A stretch of 64,000 bases of DNA from Opitutales bacterium (lineage in GTDB: Bacteria; Verrucomicrobiota; Verrucomicrobiia; Opitutales; Opitutaceae). Shown here piece by piece: positions 1 through 9,976 of the stretch. The first letter of the stretch is position 1. Each line of letters begins with the position of its first letter. The position numbers and the translations under genes were made by a program. Below the pieces are notes generated by a model. That model had not been told where the DNA came from. It made no database searches and saw only the letters and a list, made by a program, of their open reading frames with translations. The stretch spans positions 1-64,000 of the forward strand of contig JABITN010000105.1 of the NCBI GenBank assembly GCA_018700525.1, read 5' to 3'.

Positions 1-1231
1 GGCGTTGATCGCTCTGCCAGCCCTCGAATCCTTCCCTGTATTCGGCGCCGCAACAAAAGCAGCAACCGTTTCTGCCAAAAAGGCCCGCTGCTTAGTCTCA
101 GTGGGCTCCTACTTAGGTCTCCATCAAAATGCATTCTTTCCCAAAGAAGTAGGCCGAGGCTACGCAATGCCGGAAACGCTTAAACCTCTCTCGGATCATC
201 GCGACGCCTTTACGGTTTTCTCCGGTCTCGACCATCGTGCGGCCAATGGTCATGGAGCTTGGAGCAACTTCCTCTGCGGAAACTCTCCTAACGCTTACTC
301 GCTCGACCAAATGGTCGCCGATCAAATCGGACAGAAGTCGCGCTTCCCCTCCGTTCAACTAACCGCTGGCACCGGCGAAGGTAGCAAGGCGATGAGTTTT
401 ACCAAACAGGGAATCGGCCTCCCAATGGTACAACGTCCTAGCGTCTTCTACAAAGAGCTCTTCATGTCCGAAGCCGACAAGGCTCGCATGGAATATATGC
501 TGCGTAGCGGCAAAAGTTCGATCGACTACGTATTGGAAGATGCCCTACGACTCCAAAAATCTGCGACGCGTCGGGATAGCGACAAACTCGACGAATACTT
601 CGATTCAATGCGATCGGTCGAAAAACGTATGACTCAACAGATCGCCTCGATCGACGACCCTATCCCTACGACCGACTACAAACTTCCCGACTCGGACCCC
701 ATTACGCCCAACCTCCTCATGGAAGCGGAAACGCTCATGTACGATCTCATGACGCTAGCCATCGAAACCGAATCAAGCCGTGTCCTGTCGTTTTTCATCG
801 ACGGTCTCGGACAAGTATTCTCCTTCGATGGCGAACCTCTCAAAGCAGGCTACCACGGTCTTTCCCATCACGGAAACGATCCGGCCATGATTCGGGATCT
901 CATAAAGATCGAACAATCTCACATTCACTGCCTCAGCGGTTTTATAAAGCAACTGAAAGAGAAGAAGGACACCCAAGGAAATTCGCTGCTCGATAGCACG
1001 ATCGTCCTAATGGGTACCGGTATGGGAGATGCTAGTCGTCACTCCAACGCGAATCTCCCGACCCTCGTCGCTGGAGGTGGCTTTAATCACGGCAGTCATA
1101 TAGCGGTTGACCATACGAAAGATGACTCACCTTTGTTGGGCGACCTCTACGTCACCTTGATGCAACGTCTGGGAATGGAAGTAGATTCCTTCTCCAATGC
1201 GTCGCGCAACATGAACCAGCTTTTTAGCTAA
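1..1231 (+). CDS. DUF1552 family protein, 5'-truncated by the window edge
   Basis: ORF 5..1231; paralogous to 6628..7896 (LVCVGSHLG / LVSVGSYLG, YHGLSHHG, GTGMGDASRHSNANLPTLVAGGG). The listed start is a TTG and the Tat-like N-terminus lies upstream of the window. Confidence 0.88.
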   Translation, partial: ALIALPALESFPVFGAATKAATVSAKKARCLVSVGSYLGLHQNAFFPKEVGRGYAMPETLKPLSDHRDAFTVFSGLDHRAANGHGAWSNFLCGNSPNAYSLDQMVADQIGQKSRFPSVQLTAGTGEGSKAMSFTKQGIGLPMVQRPSVFYKELFMSEADKARMEYMLRSGKSSIDYVLEDALRLQKSATRRDSDKLDEYFDSMRSVEKRMTQQIASIDDPIPTTDYKLPDSDPITPNLLMEAETLMYDLMTLAIETESSRVLSFFIDGLGQVFSFDGEPLKAGYHGLSHHGNDPAMIRDLIKIEQSHIHCLSGFIKQLKEKKDTQGNSLLDSTIVLMGTGMGDASRHSNANLPTLVAGGGFNHGSHIAVDHTKDDSPLLGDLYVTLMQRLGMEVDSFSNASRNMNQLFS

Positions 1232-1234
1232 AAA

Positions 1235-3907
1235 ATGAGCAAGAAGCTATGCAAGGTAGCGGCCGATCTCCGAGCGGCCATGAGCGCAACTATGTTCGCG
1301 ATCGCATTCGCCAACATATCCACAAGTCCCCTACACGCGAACACAGACCTCCCAATCCCCGAGCAAGCGATTGAGATTCTTTCTAACTATTGCTTGGATT
1401 GCCACGATGAGGCCGAAATGAAGGGCGACCTCAATCTGGATTTCCTTTCCATAGATTGGAGCCTCAAGGAAAATCGGAAACTGTGGGAAAACGTCCATTT
1501 AATGGCGAAAGGCGGCCACATGCCTCCTGCCAAGAAAAAGCAACCTAGTGACGAAGAGCGCGAAACCATATTAGCCTGGCTCGATTCATCTTTACTCGAA
1601 CACACCTCGATTGGCGGCACCCTTCCACGACGTCTCAACCAATCCGAATACGAGGCCACCATTCGCGATCTGTTCAATCTAAACGACTTCACTCTGCCTG
1701 TCGGATTCCCTCGGGATACCGAGTTCCACGGATTCAACAACGTGGGCGAAGGTCTGGTACTCTCGCCACCACTCATGGAAGCCTACGGCAAAGTCGCTTC
1801 ACGGATCGCGGACGAAGTTTACCCGCCGAAAAAGCCAACTCCAAAGTCCACCACGCGCCACGCAGGGCCTGAGGACATGGTACTCAGTTTTTCCGCAGCT
1901 ACCGTAAAAGGCGATTCCCTCCTTCTCGCCTCGCGTGCCGAACAAATCATGCGCAGTTGCACATGGCCCAGCCGAATCGAGATCATGGCTTCCGGCACCT
2001 ATCGCGTCACTGTTAGTACCTCCCAGTTCCGACCAATATCCGATGAACCGATGATTCTCGAATTTCGTGCCCGAGAACTGACCGCTAGCGATCGTTCCTT
2101 TACTGAAATATTTCGCCTTCTAAAAGAAATCGAAGTCACCTCCGAGTCTCCTCAAACCGTAACCTTCGAAGCCGATCTCTACGAAGGCCAAACACTTCTC
2201 TTACGCTGGACCAATGCAGAACTGGACCACGAATTCAATAATCTTGCGGATCAAATGGAAGCCTGGTTCAAACGCGATCCGCGTTTCTTGGCAGCCTGGC
2301 AAAAAGCCGTCTACCCAGACGGCATTGTTACCGAGAGAGGAAAGTTTACTTATCTTCGAGGAAGGAATGGCTGGGACGTCGTAACCGATAATTTGGCGGA
2401 TCCCGAGCTAGACATGAGTCAGGCTAAAATGGATACGAATATGACCCAACAGCTGCTCAAATCTATGCGAGGGCTTGGAGGCGGGACGTATTCTACTGCC
2501 GACGCAATGTGCCACTACTACTTCGAAAACGGCCCAGCGCTTGCGGTACACGGTCTCACAGTCGAAGGTCCATTGAAAATAGTCGAAAACCCAACAGATA
2601 TTCGACGTAGAGAAACGCGTGAACAGTTGATCGGCGAACGCAAACCCGGTCAATCCGACGAGGCGCTCGCACGGCAAATGCTCAAAACATTCCTTCCCAA
2701 GGCCTTTCGCCGACCGGTAGACGAACAGACGATTAATACCTTTCTGAAAATCGCAAACCAACACTGGTCTGAAGGAGCTTCATTTGAGGACGGCATCCAC
2801 TTATTGCTTCGCAATATCCTCATTTCCCCTCGCTTTCTCTACCGCGTGATCGGTCCGAATGAAATGGACGACTACGACCTCGCCTCGCGACTCTCCTATT
2901 TCCTAACGCAATCTCCTCCAGATACGAAGCTCAAGAAACTCGCCAAAGCAGGTAAACTATCGAATCCCGAGACCTTGCGCCGGGAAGCCCGTCGCTTGAT
3001 GCCCGACAGTCCCGATCATCCTATGATCCAAAGTTTCACTGGTCAGTGGTTGGATACGAAAATGCTGAATGACATCATGCCTGATCCGAAGCTCAAGTTT
3101 TCCGAAAATGACATAAAAATAGCCAAGGCGGAAGTCGAGTGGTTCTTCTCTGCGATTCTAAACGAGAACCGTCCCTTAACTGATTTCATCGATCCGGATT
3201 TCACGTATTCAACCGTCGGATTCGCCAAAAAAATATACGAATACCAAGACCCGAATCCCAAGCCCAAGATGGACAATTATCGAGTAGACGTACGCGGCTT
3301 ACAACTCGAGCGAATACCTCTACCACGCGGCGGTCGATATGGGGGCCTGATGGCGCAATCCGCCATTATGACAGCCACCGCAAATGGCGTGGATACACAG
3401 CCCGTTCTTCGAGGAGTATGGATCCTGGAAAACATCCTCGGCACGCCTCCACCACAGCCGCCGAAAAGTGTCCCAGCGCTAACGCCCGACATTCGTGGTA
3501 CGACCAATCCTAAGGAAATGCTCGCCGCCCACATGGCAGATGGAGCCTGCGCGACTTGCCATAAGCAAATCGACCCTATCGGTTTCATGCTGGAGAACTT
3601 CGACCCCGTAGGCCGCTGGCGTGAAAACTGGCCGAAAATAGATGTACCGATCGAATCCTCAGGCACACTGCCCGACGGTACCGTTATTCACGATGTAACA
3701 GATTTCAAGGCATGGCTGGTCGACAATATCGACCTCTTCTCCCAGTGCCTCTCCGAAAAGCTCCTGACTTACGCCACAGGCCGCGTCCCCAACTACAAGG
3801 AACGCAAAGAGATCGAAACCATCGTTAAACTAAACCACGGAGCCGGCAACGGCTTCCAAGATCTCTTTCTCGCTCTCATCCAAAGCGAGACTTTCCGCAC
3901 GAAGTAG
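1235..3907 (+). CDS. DUF1592/DUF1588/DUF1587/DUF1585 Planctomycete-type cytochrome protein
   Basis: ORF 890 aa; CLDCHDE heme-like motif, LARRLNQSEYEATIRDLF, LSYFLTQSPPD, CATCHKQIDPIGFMLENFDPVGRWR. True start may be an internal Met near 1280-1292. Confidence 0.9.
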   Translation: MSKKLCKVAADLRAAMSATMFAIAFANISTSPLHANTDLPIPEQAIEILSNYCLDCHDEAEMKGDLNLDFLSIDWSLKENRKLWENVHLMAKGGHMPPAKKKQPSDEERETILAWLDSSLLEHTSIGGTLPRRLNQSEYEATIRDLFNLNDFTLPVGFPRDTEFHGFNNVGEGLVLSPPLMEAYGKVASRIADEVYPPKKPTPKSTTRHAGPEDMVLSFSAATVKGDSLLLASRAEQIMRSCTWPSRIEIMASGTYRVTVSTSQFRPISDEPMILEFRARELTASDRSFTEIFRLLKEIEVTSESPQTVTFEADLYEGQTLLLRWTNAELDHEFNNLADQMEAWFKRDPRFLAAWQKAVYPDGIVTERGKFTYLRGRNGWDVVTDNLADPELDMSQAKMDTNMTQQLLKSMRGLGGGTYSTADAMCHYYFENGPALAVHGLTVEGPLKIVENPTDIRRRETREQLIGERKPGQSDEALARQMLKTFLPKAFRRPVDEQTINTFLKIANQHWSEGASFEDGIHLLLRNILISPRFLYRVIGPNEMDDYDLASRLSYFLTQSPPDTKLKKLAKAGKLSNPETLRREARRLMPDSPDHPMIQSFTGQWLDTKMLNDIMPDPKLKFSENDIKIAKAEVEWFFSAILNENRPLTDFIDPDFTYSTVGFAKKIYEYQDPNPKPKMDNYRVDVRGLQLERIPLPRGGRYGGLMAQSAIMTATANGVDTQPVLRGVWILENILGTPPPQPPKSVPALTPDIRGTTNPKEMLAAHMADGACATCHKQIDPIGFMLENFDPVGRWRENWPKIDVPIESSGTLPDGTVIHDVTDFKAWLVDNIDLFSQCLSEKLLTYATGRVPNYKERKEIETIVKLNHGAGNGFQDLFLALIQSETFRTK
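1255..1281 (+). repeat. Single REP arm GGTAGCGGCCGATCTCCGAGCGGCCAT inside the 5' end of an ORF
   Basis: 27/27 identical to the complement of 41592-41618. Confidence 0.75.
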
Positions 3908-4138
3908 ACACCTGAATGTAGAATTAAGGGCGAAGCTCTACATCTCGGCTTGCCTTTCAAGAATCGACCAACCACGCGAGACTTCGAAATGGCTAAGAAC
4001 CTGCCAACGCTTCTATTCTAGCGTTCAGGCCTTTACTCTCACTTCTACTTACGTTTCTCGTGGAGCTCCTCCAAAAACAATCGATCCGGGACAAGCTCGG
4101 ACCAACTTAAGCGAATCTGGATATTATCCCACACGTAT

Positions 4139-6610
4139 TCAATTTCTCATGAACGATTCGCTGAGCACGATCCCCTCGATCAGGCCCTGGAGACCACCTT
4201 CATTATCATCAAGCTCTTCCAATATCGAATCGATTACCGGGCGATCCCTAGGATCCAATTCCCGACCAAGAGCATAGGTCATGAGCTTCTCCGCTAGACA
4301 GCGAGTAAACTGATCGGTCCGTTTGATCATTAAAGAACGAAATTCAGGCACGCCATTAAACGTATCTCCATTCGGCAGCGTTCCCGATGCATCGATCTTC
4401 AATTTACGCCCATAGTGGCTCCGCCACATTCCGGTCGCATCGAAATTCTCCAATGCAAAGCCCAAGGGATCGATCTTACGATGACACTCCGCACAAGTCT
4501 CGACTTCACGGTGTTTCGCAAGCTGCTCTCGAATCGTCTTTGCCCCGCTGATACCCGATTCGATCACCGGAACATCTGGCGGCGGTGGCGGTGGCGAGTA
4601 GCCGAGCAGATTCTCCAATACGTAGATTCCACGAACCACCGGAGAAGTATCCACTCCGTTAGCGGAAGCGGTCAAGAAAAGCGATTGCCCGATCAATCCA
4701 CCTCGCGGCGTTCCTTTCAAAGAGACCTTTTTGAGCTCATGCCCATCCACGCCTTCAATCCCGTAATGCAAAGCCAATTCCCGATTAAGGAACGAATAGT
4801 CAGCGGAGATTAATTCACTCGGTCTTAGATTATTACTCAACACGTGCCTAAAAAAGGCTTCCGTCTCGCCAATCATTGCGGTTTCTATGTCATCGCGAAA
4901 ATAGGTCCTAAAGTCCTGCGACACCGGCATCTCGCCAATATTATCCAGCTCAAGCCAACGACTTATAAAATTGGATACAAATCGATCAGACTTCGAATCA
5001 AGCAACATTCTCGATACTTGTTTTCCCAAGACAAGCGGATCGCTTAGCTTCCCTTTTCGAGCATCACGAAACAACACTTCATCCGGTTGAGACGACCACA
5101 GAAAATAGGACAAACGCGCCGCCAAGGCAAAATCGTTCAAAAGCCCTTCCCCCTCGGACAAATAGATAAACCCAGGAGAGCAGAGGATCGCCTGGAAGCC
5201 TAGCTGCACCGCTTCGAGCTCAGTCAAACCTTCTTCAATCTTCGCCAAGACCATCGACTCGATCGGCTTCAACTCATCGCTTTCCAACGGACGGCGATAG
5301 GCTGACGCCGCAAAGTAACGCAGTCGCTCAACGGCAGCTTCGCGCGTCAGGTCGCTCAATTCAAGATTCCCATAGAGCAATTGATGCCCTTTGGGGGGCC
5401 ATTGCTCCAATAACGGCCCTTCAACTTGAACCTCCCAAATACGCAATTTCGGTCCCCGGTAGACCTTCAACAATCCATGGGATTTTTCATTCCCACCCTT
5501 CATATCGACGAAAGGTTTCACCTCCTCATACTCTCCCCCATTCTGAGTCATGATCCGCACCAACCTCTTGGTTGCGAGAGTTCCATTGCGAAAACGCACT
5601 TCCGGCTCAAAGCCTTCTTCGAAAAACACTTCCCACTCGAACCATTCCGGCTCATCGCTGGTCAATTCGACCCGGGCCAAAGAACGTTCTGCCGAGACAT
5701 TACCCGTGCTTTCAACGCTTCCTTCTCGATCGACTGCTACCAGTTCGAGCACCAGCGGATCCCCATTGCGAAAATCGTCAATCACGTCCCCATAGGGATG
5801 CTCACGATCGATTGCCGCCGCTTGTACCCGCACGCGATACATGCCGCTTGCCGGCACTCCACCTCTCGCCAAAGGCTCGAAGCCAATATGTCCTCCACGA
5901 TAGTGCCGACCATACAAATCCGTATAGGGCGTCTCCGGAACGAATCGAAATCGATCTACCCGAAACAGCTTCGGTAGGTCTGCGTTCTCTTCACCCTGAA
6001 AATAGAACGGAGTCCGTTGTGAATAACGCTTTGATTTAGGTCGCTTGCCAAATTTCGTCGCTCGGTCGATCGCCTCTTCAGCAGCAGTAAAATAATGATC
6101 CAACAACATCCCTGAAGTGACCAACTCCGCACCTATATTATCAAACCCATGTTTAACGACTTCCTTCGGAAAATCCGCCGCAGGATTCCATGCAGAGACA
6201 TTCAACCCAAGCAAATCTCTGATCGTTTGCTGATACTCCCATGCGTTGATCCGGCGCAAGACGCTATGCCCCCCTGTGTCCGATAATTCTGCCAAGGCAG
6301 TCTTCACTAATTTGGTCGTCGAATCAATCATCGCCGTCCGTTCTTCGATTGAAGGCTGCGGTTCGTCCTCAGGCGGCATATCGCCCAGATTGAGCATATC
6401 CAAAACCTCCTGCCACAATTCAATATCCTCCAGACCCGTGATCTCATCGGTGAGACCATCCAAGCGGCGGTCTCCCTTCTCTTTGTGCGGTCCGTGACAA
6501 TCGATGCAGTGCTGCTGAAGAAATTCCGTACGAGACGAGCCGAAAGAAATGCTGGAAAGCAAAACCGAACCAAGAGCCGTGATTATCCGCTTATCGAAAA
6601 AAGTATTCAT
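4139..6610 (-). CDS. DUF1592-type Planctomycete cytochrome protein (paralogue of 1235..3907)
   Basis: ORF 4139..6757; the signal-peptide start MNTFFDKRIITALGSVLLSS at 6610 is preferred because the longer ORF overlaps the upstream gene. CIDCHGPHKEKGDRRLDGL, CAECHRKIDPLGFALENFDATGMWR. Confidence 0.9.
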   Translation of the reverse strand: MNTFFDKRIITALGSVLLSSISFGSSRTEFLQQHCIDCHGPHKEKGDRRLDGLTDEITGLEDIELWQEVLDMLNLGDMPPEDEPQPSIEERTAMIDSTTKLVKTALAELSDTGGHSVLRRINAWEYQQTIRDLLGLNVSAWNPAADFPKEVVKHGFDNIGAELVTSGMLLDHYFTAAEEAIDRATKFGKRPKSKRYSQRTPFYFQGEENADLPKLFRVDRFRFVPETPYTDLYGRHYRGGHIGFEPLARGGVPASGMYRVRVQAAAIDREHPYGDVIDDFRNGDPLVLELVAVDREGSVESTGNVSAERSLARVELTSDEPEWFEWEVFFEEGFEPEVRFRNGTLATKRLVRIMTQNGGEYEEVKPFVDMKGGNEKSHGLLKVYRGPKLRIWEVQVEGPLLEQWPPKGHQLLYGNLELSDLTREAAVERLRYFAASAYRRPLESDELKPIESMVLAKIEEGLTELEAVQLGFQAILCSPGFIYLSEGEGLLNDFALAARLSYFLWSSQPDEVLFRDARKGKLSDPLVLGKQVSRMLLDSKSDRFVSNFISRWLELDNIGEMPVSQDFRTYFRDDIETAMIGETEAFFRHVLSNNLRPSELISADYSFLNRELALHYGIEGVDGHELKKVSLKGTPRGGLIGQSLFLTASANGVDTSPVVRGIYVLENLLGYSPPPPPPDVPVIESGISGAKTIREQLAKHREVETCAECHRKIDPLGFALENFDATGMWRSHYGRKLKIDASGTLPNGDTFNGVPEFRSLMIKRTDQFTRCLAEKLMTYALGRELDPRDRPVIDSILEELDDNEGGLQGLIEGIVLSESFMRN

Positions 6611-6627
6611 AATAAAACAACTCTCAA

Positions 6628-7896
6628 CTAAGCGATTTCCATGGGTGAAAACGTACCCGTACTCCGACCGAAACGTTCGATATCCAAGCCGAACCATTGC
6701 AGGGACGATAGCCAGAGATTGGAAAGCGGGATACGCTTGCTCTTTTCCTCCGGGCAAACCAAATGGCCTTGATGATCCAACCCTCCACCGGCAAGCAATA
6801 CCGGAATATCGCGATTGCTGTGTGTATGCGCATTTCCCATACCGCTTCCCATGACAACTAAGGTATCGTCAAAAACTTTCGCTTCTTTCAATCGATCCAC
6901 GAACAAGCCGAATTGCTTCATCAAGTACGCCTCCACAATTTGTAGCTCACCGAGACGATTTTCCTCCTTACCGTGATGCGACAGGCCATGATAGGATCCG
7001 ACCTCCAATTCGCTCGTTTGAAATCCCATCGGCACTTCAAAAGTCGCCACCCTCGTCGAATCGGTCTGCAGCGCCAAAACCAATAGATCGTACATCAACG
7101 GCATCTCCTCGATATGCATACGGTCTTCATCCAAAACGCGATCTATCGGCGAATTGGGTTTCGGTCGATCAAGCCACTCTTTGGACATTTGCAAACGTTG
7201 CTCAACTTCGCGCACTGAGGTCAGATACTGGTCCAATTTGTCCCGATCAGTCGCGTTCAGTTTTCCGCCTAAAGTATTCGCCGATTCTCGAAGCGCATCC
7301 AAAACGCTACTACGATGCAATAAACGCACGCGTTCTTTTTCCAATGCTGCCTTACCGGAATTGACGAACAAGGCTTCGAAAAGATTTGCAGGGTTGCTGA
7401 CCGGTGGAATGTTCACACCTGAACGTGTCCAGCACATGTTAGTTCCGCCACCAAGGCCCGCAGAAATCGACGAATACCGCGCCGCACTCCCGGAGAATTC
7501 CGCAGCTGCCTGGTCGATCGTCATATTCTTTTCCGCAAAACCTGCCGCCTCGCCTTTCTTAACGCCGCTCAGAAATGAATGCACAGCCGAATGTCCCCCG
7601 CTGACGCCGTGGTCCAAATGGGAAAAGACAGTGAAGTCGTCGCGATGCCTATCGATACCCCCAAGGGTCAAACTCGTCTTATAATCCTTGCCAGACGTCT
7701 TTGGGAAGAACCCTCCCGGCCAAAAGCCCAAGTGACTCCCCACACACACCAATCGACGCGAACTTTGCGGATTCGCCGATGTGGCGAAACCCGTATTGAG
7801 GCTTTCGAAAGCTGGCATTGCCATTACCACTCCCAGTCCCTTCAGGAAATGGCGGCGATCGATAGGGGCATTATAAATACGTTTCATAAATTTCAA
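6628..7896 (-). CDS. DUF1552 family protein
   Basis: ORF 422 aa; RRHFLKGLGVVMAMPAFESL Tat-like N-terminus, paralogous to 1..1231. Confidence 0.9.
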   Translation of the reverse strand: MKFMKRIYNAPIDRRHFLKGLGVVMAMPAFESLNTGFATSANPQSSRRLVCVGSHLGFWPGGFFPKTSGKDYKTSLTLGGIDRHRDDFTVFSHLDHGVSGGHSAVHSFLSGVKKGEAAGFAEKNMTIDQAAAEFSGSAARYSSISAGLGGGTNMCWTRSGVNIPPVSNPANLFEALFVNSGKAALEKERVRLLHRSSVLDALRESANTLGGKLNATDRDKLDQYLTSVREVEQRLQMSKEWLDRPKPNSPIDRVLDEDRMHIEEMPLMYDLLVLALQTDSTRVATFEVPMGFQTSELEVGSYHGLSHHGKEENRLGELQIVEAYLMKQFGLFVDRLKEAKVFDDTLVVMGSGMGNAHTHSNRDIPVLLAGGGLDHQGHLVCPEEKSKRIPLSNLWLSSLQWFGLDIERFGRSTGTFSPMEIA

Positions 7897-7946
7897 TTAA
7901 GGTCAGGGATTGAGACCACAAGGACGCGAATCTTATCGATTTCCTG

Positions 7947-7968
7947 AAAGGTCTCGAAAGAGACCTTT
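7947..7968. terminator. Perfect hairpin AAAGGTCTC-GAAA-GAGACCTTT, possible terminator/processing element
   Basis: 9-bp perfect inverted repeat with a 4-nt GAAA loop directly abutting the ECF remnant stop codon. Confidence 0.45.
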
Positions 7969-8228
7969 TAAGCACGCCTATCCGGATCCAGTATCAAACC
8001 AAGCACTCCGAACTTTGCCACCGTAATAACCCAAGGGTGAAAAGGCGTTTCAGGATTCCATTTTTCGCGTTTCTTCCACGAAACGATGTTCGCCCGCTGC
8101 TCGACCTCTTTCGGTACTTCGCTGTGGCCTAAAGATGCCTGGCAGTATCCGCGCAAGGCCGTCTGACTCTCGGTCAGGGTGCTTACGAATACTTCGCTTG
8201 GATTCTTTGGCTTAGGGTTCTCATTCAC
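7968..8228 (-). pseudogene. Truncated ECF-type sigma-70 factor remnant
   Basis: 86 aa (FVSTLTESQTALRGYCQASLG...VEQRANIVSWKKREKWNPETPFHPWVITVAKFGVL) aligns by eye with the sigma2 region of the intact ECF at 20236..20772 (FVELFTQNEQTMRTFVRSLVP...VQEVALVAWQKFEQFERGTSFLKWTCVIARFKAL), then stops; sigma4 absent. Confidence 0.65.
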
Positions 8229-8425
8229 TAAATCTAATCTAACGACCTCATGCTACATTTAATTACCATTAGACCATTGCCAAGCAAGTATAATTAAGCC
8301 TTCCAATTCCCAATAATCAAGCGGCTAACTAACGTCTCGAAAATCAAGACGTTTTTCAAATCCACTCAAATCTCAATTTATCGATGGCTTCCACTCGTCA
8401 AATGTGATATTCGTACCGCGTTCCA

Positions 8426-9964
8426 ATGTTACTAATGCAATACCCCAATCCCCTACTCATAATCGCCGTATTAGCCTTCAGTATACCGTTTTGCGAAGCT
8501 GACCCCATCAATCTAGGAGATCGCCGGGAATTGCTGGTAGATGATTACCTCATCGAGTCCTTGGATGGAGAAATCTCTTTAAAACTCAATCATCCGACGG
8601 CCAAAGAAATCGTATTCACGCACGACGCTCCCTGGGAGGGCAGTGGTTCTGGATACCATAGCATTTTCAAAGATGGCGACAAGTACCGCATGTACTACAA
8701 ATGCTATCAACTATCGGTTCAGGAGGGAGAGCTGGCTCCATCCGATGCACGATTCACTTGCTACGCTGAAAGCGACGACGGCATCCACTGGACTCGCCCA
8801 TCACTCGGACTCGTTGAATTCCCCGAAGGCAGCGGCGATACGAACAACAATATCGTCATCGGTCGCGCCAAAAAGGACTGGATGGGGCAGGCTGAACTGG
8901 ACGGTGCTCACTCCGCCGTCTTCAAAGACGCCAATCCAAACTGTCCGCCCGATTCTCGCTACAAAGCAGTACTGAGATCCAGCGGCGAAGATGAAGGTCT
9001 ACTGATCCTGAAATCCCCCGATGGAATTCATTGGTCAATGCTGTCGGAAAGACCCGTCATCACGGATGGTCGATTCGATTCTCAAAACCTAGCTTTCTGG
9101 GATCCAATACGAAAAGAATACCGCGCTTATTGGCGAATATATCCAAATGAAATAAGAAACATTCGAACCGCCACTTCCCAGGACATGTTAACCTGGGAAA
9201 ATCAAACAGATTTGACGTATCCAGGAGCTTCGCCCGAACAATTGTACACCAATCAGATCCTGCCCTACTATCGAGCGCCTCATATTTTCATCGGATTCCC
9301 CAGCCGTTACATCGATCGAGGCTGGAGCCACTCTATGGAGCAACTTCCCGAATTGAGCCACCGGAAAATGCGGTCGTCCGCATCAGAGCGCTATGGCACG
9401 GCAATTACCGAAGCCCTATTCATGAGTAGTCGTGACGCCACTACTTTCAAGCGATGGCCTGAAGCGTTCCTCCGCCCTGGCATCGAACGTCAAAATCAAT
9501 GGAAATACGGCGACAATTATCTCGCGTGGCAAATGGTCGAAACCGCTTCAAGCATGAATGGAGCCCCCAACGAAATATCCCTCTACGCATCCGAAGACTA
9601 CTGGACCGGAAATAGCAATCAACTGCGTCGTTATACCATGCGGCTCGATGGCTTCGTATCCGCAAGCGCCCCCATGAGCGGCGGCAGCTTCAACACCAAA
9701 CCTGTTACTTTCGATGGCAGTGGACTTTTTCTAAATTTCTCATCTTCCGCCGCAGGAGGTATCAAAATCGAAATTCGCAATGAAGGTGGTACAGCGATTC
9801 CTGGATACGCTTTAGCTGATTGCGAAGTCGTTTTCGGTGACGCCATAGACCGTCCTGTTTCCTGGACTGCCAAAGGAACCGACATTTCGGAACTCAAAGG
9901 GAAACCAATCCAGCTACATATCAGTCTACAAGACGCCGACCTGTTCGCCTTCCAGTTTCGGTAA
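8426..9964 (+). CDS. Secreted glycosidase-like beta-propeller protein (GH32/GH43-like)
   Basis: 512 aa; NLGDRRELLVDDYLIE, YRMYYKCY, YAESDDGIHWTRPSLGL, ILKSPDGIHWSML repeats typical of five-bladed propeller glycosidase-like proteins. Confidence 0.7.
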   Translation: MLLMQYPNPLLIIAVLAFSIPFCEADPINLGDRRELLVDDYLIESLDGEISLKLNHPTAKEIVFTHDAPWEGSGSGYHSIFKDGDKYRMYYKCYQLSVQEGELAPSDARFTCYAESDDGIHWTRPSLGLVEFPEGSGDTNNNIVIGRAKKDWMGQAELDGAHSAVFKDANPNCPPDSRYKAVLRSSGEDEGLLILKSPDGIHWSMLSERPVITDGRFDSQNLAFWDPIRKEYRAYWRIYPNEIRNIRTATSQDMLTWENQTDLTYPGASPEQLYTNQILPYYRAPHIFIGFPSRYIDRGWSHSMEQLPELSHRKMRSSASERYGTAITEALFMSSRDATTFKRWPEAFLRPGIERQNQWKYGDNYLAWQMVETASSMNGAPNEISLYASEDYWTGNSNQLRRYTMRLDGFVSASAPMSGGSFNTKPVTFDGSGLFLNFSSSAAGGIKIEIRNEGGTAIPGYALADCEVVFGDAIDRPVSWTAKGTDISELKGKPIQLHISLQDADLFAFQFR

Positions 9965-9976
9965 GAAGGTCACCAC

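Noticed and set aside
113-358. Antisense ORFs such as 113..358 and many others opposite large CDSs (e.g. 1387..1776 -, 5426..5977 +, 16637..17233 -, 46282..46782 -)
   Set aside because: Shadow ORFs opposite well-supported genes, with low-complexity or Arg/Ser/His-rich translations and no recognisable domains.
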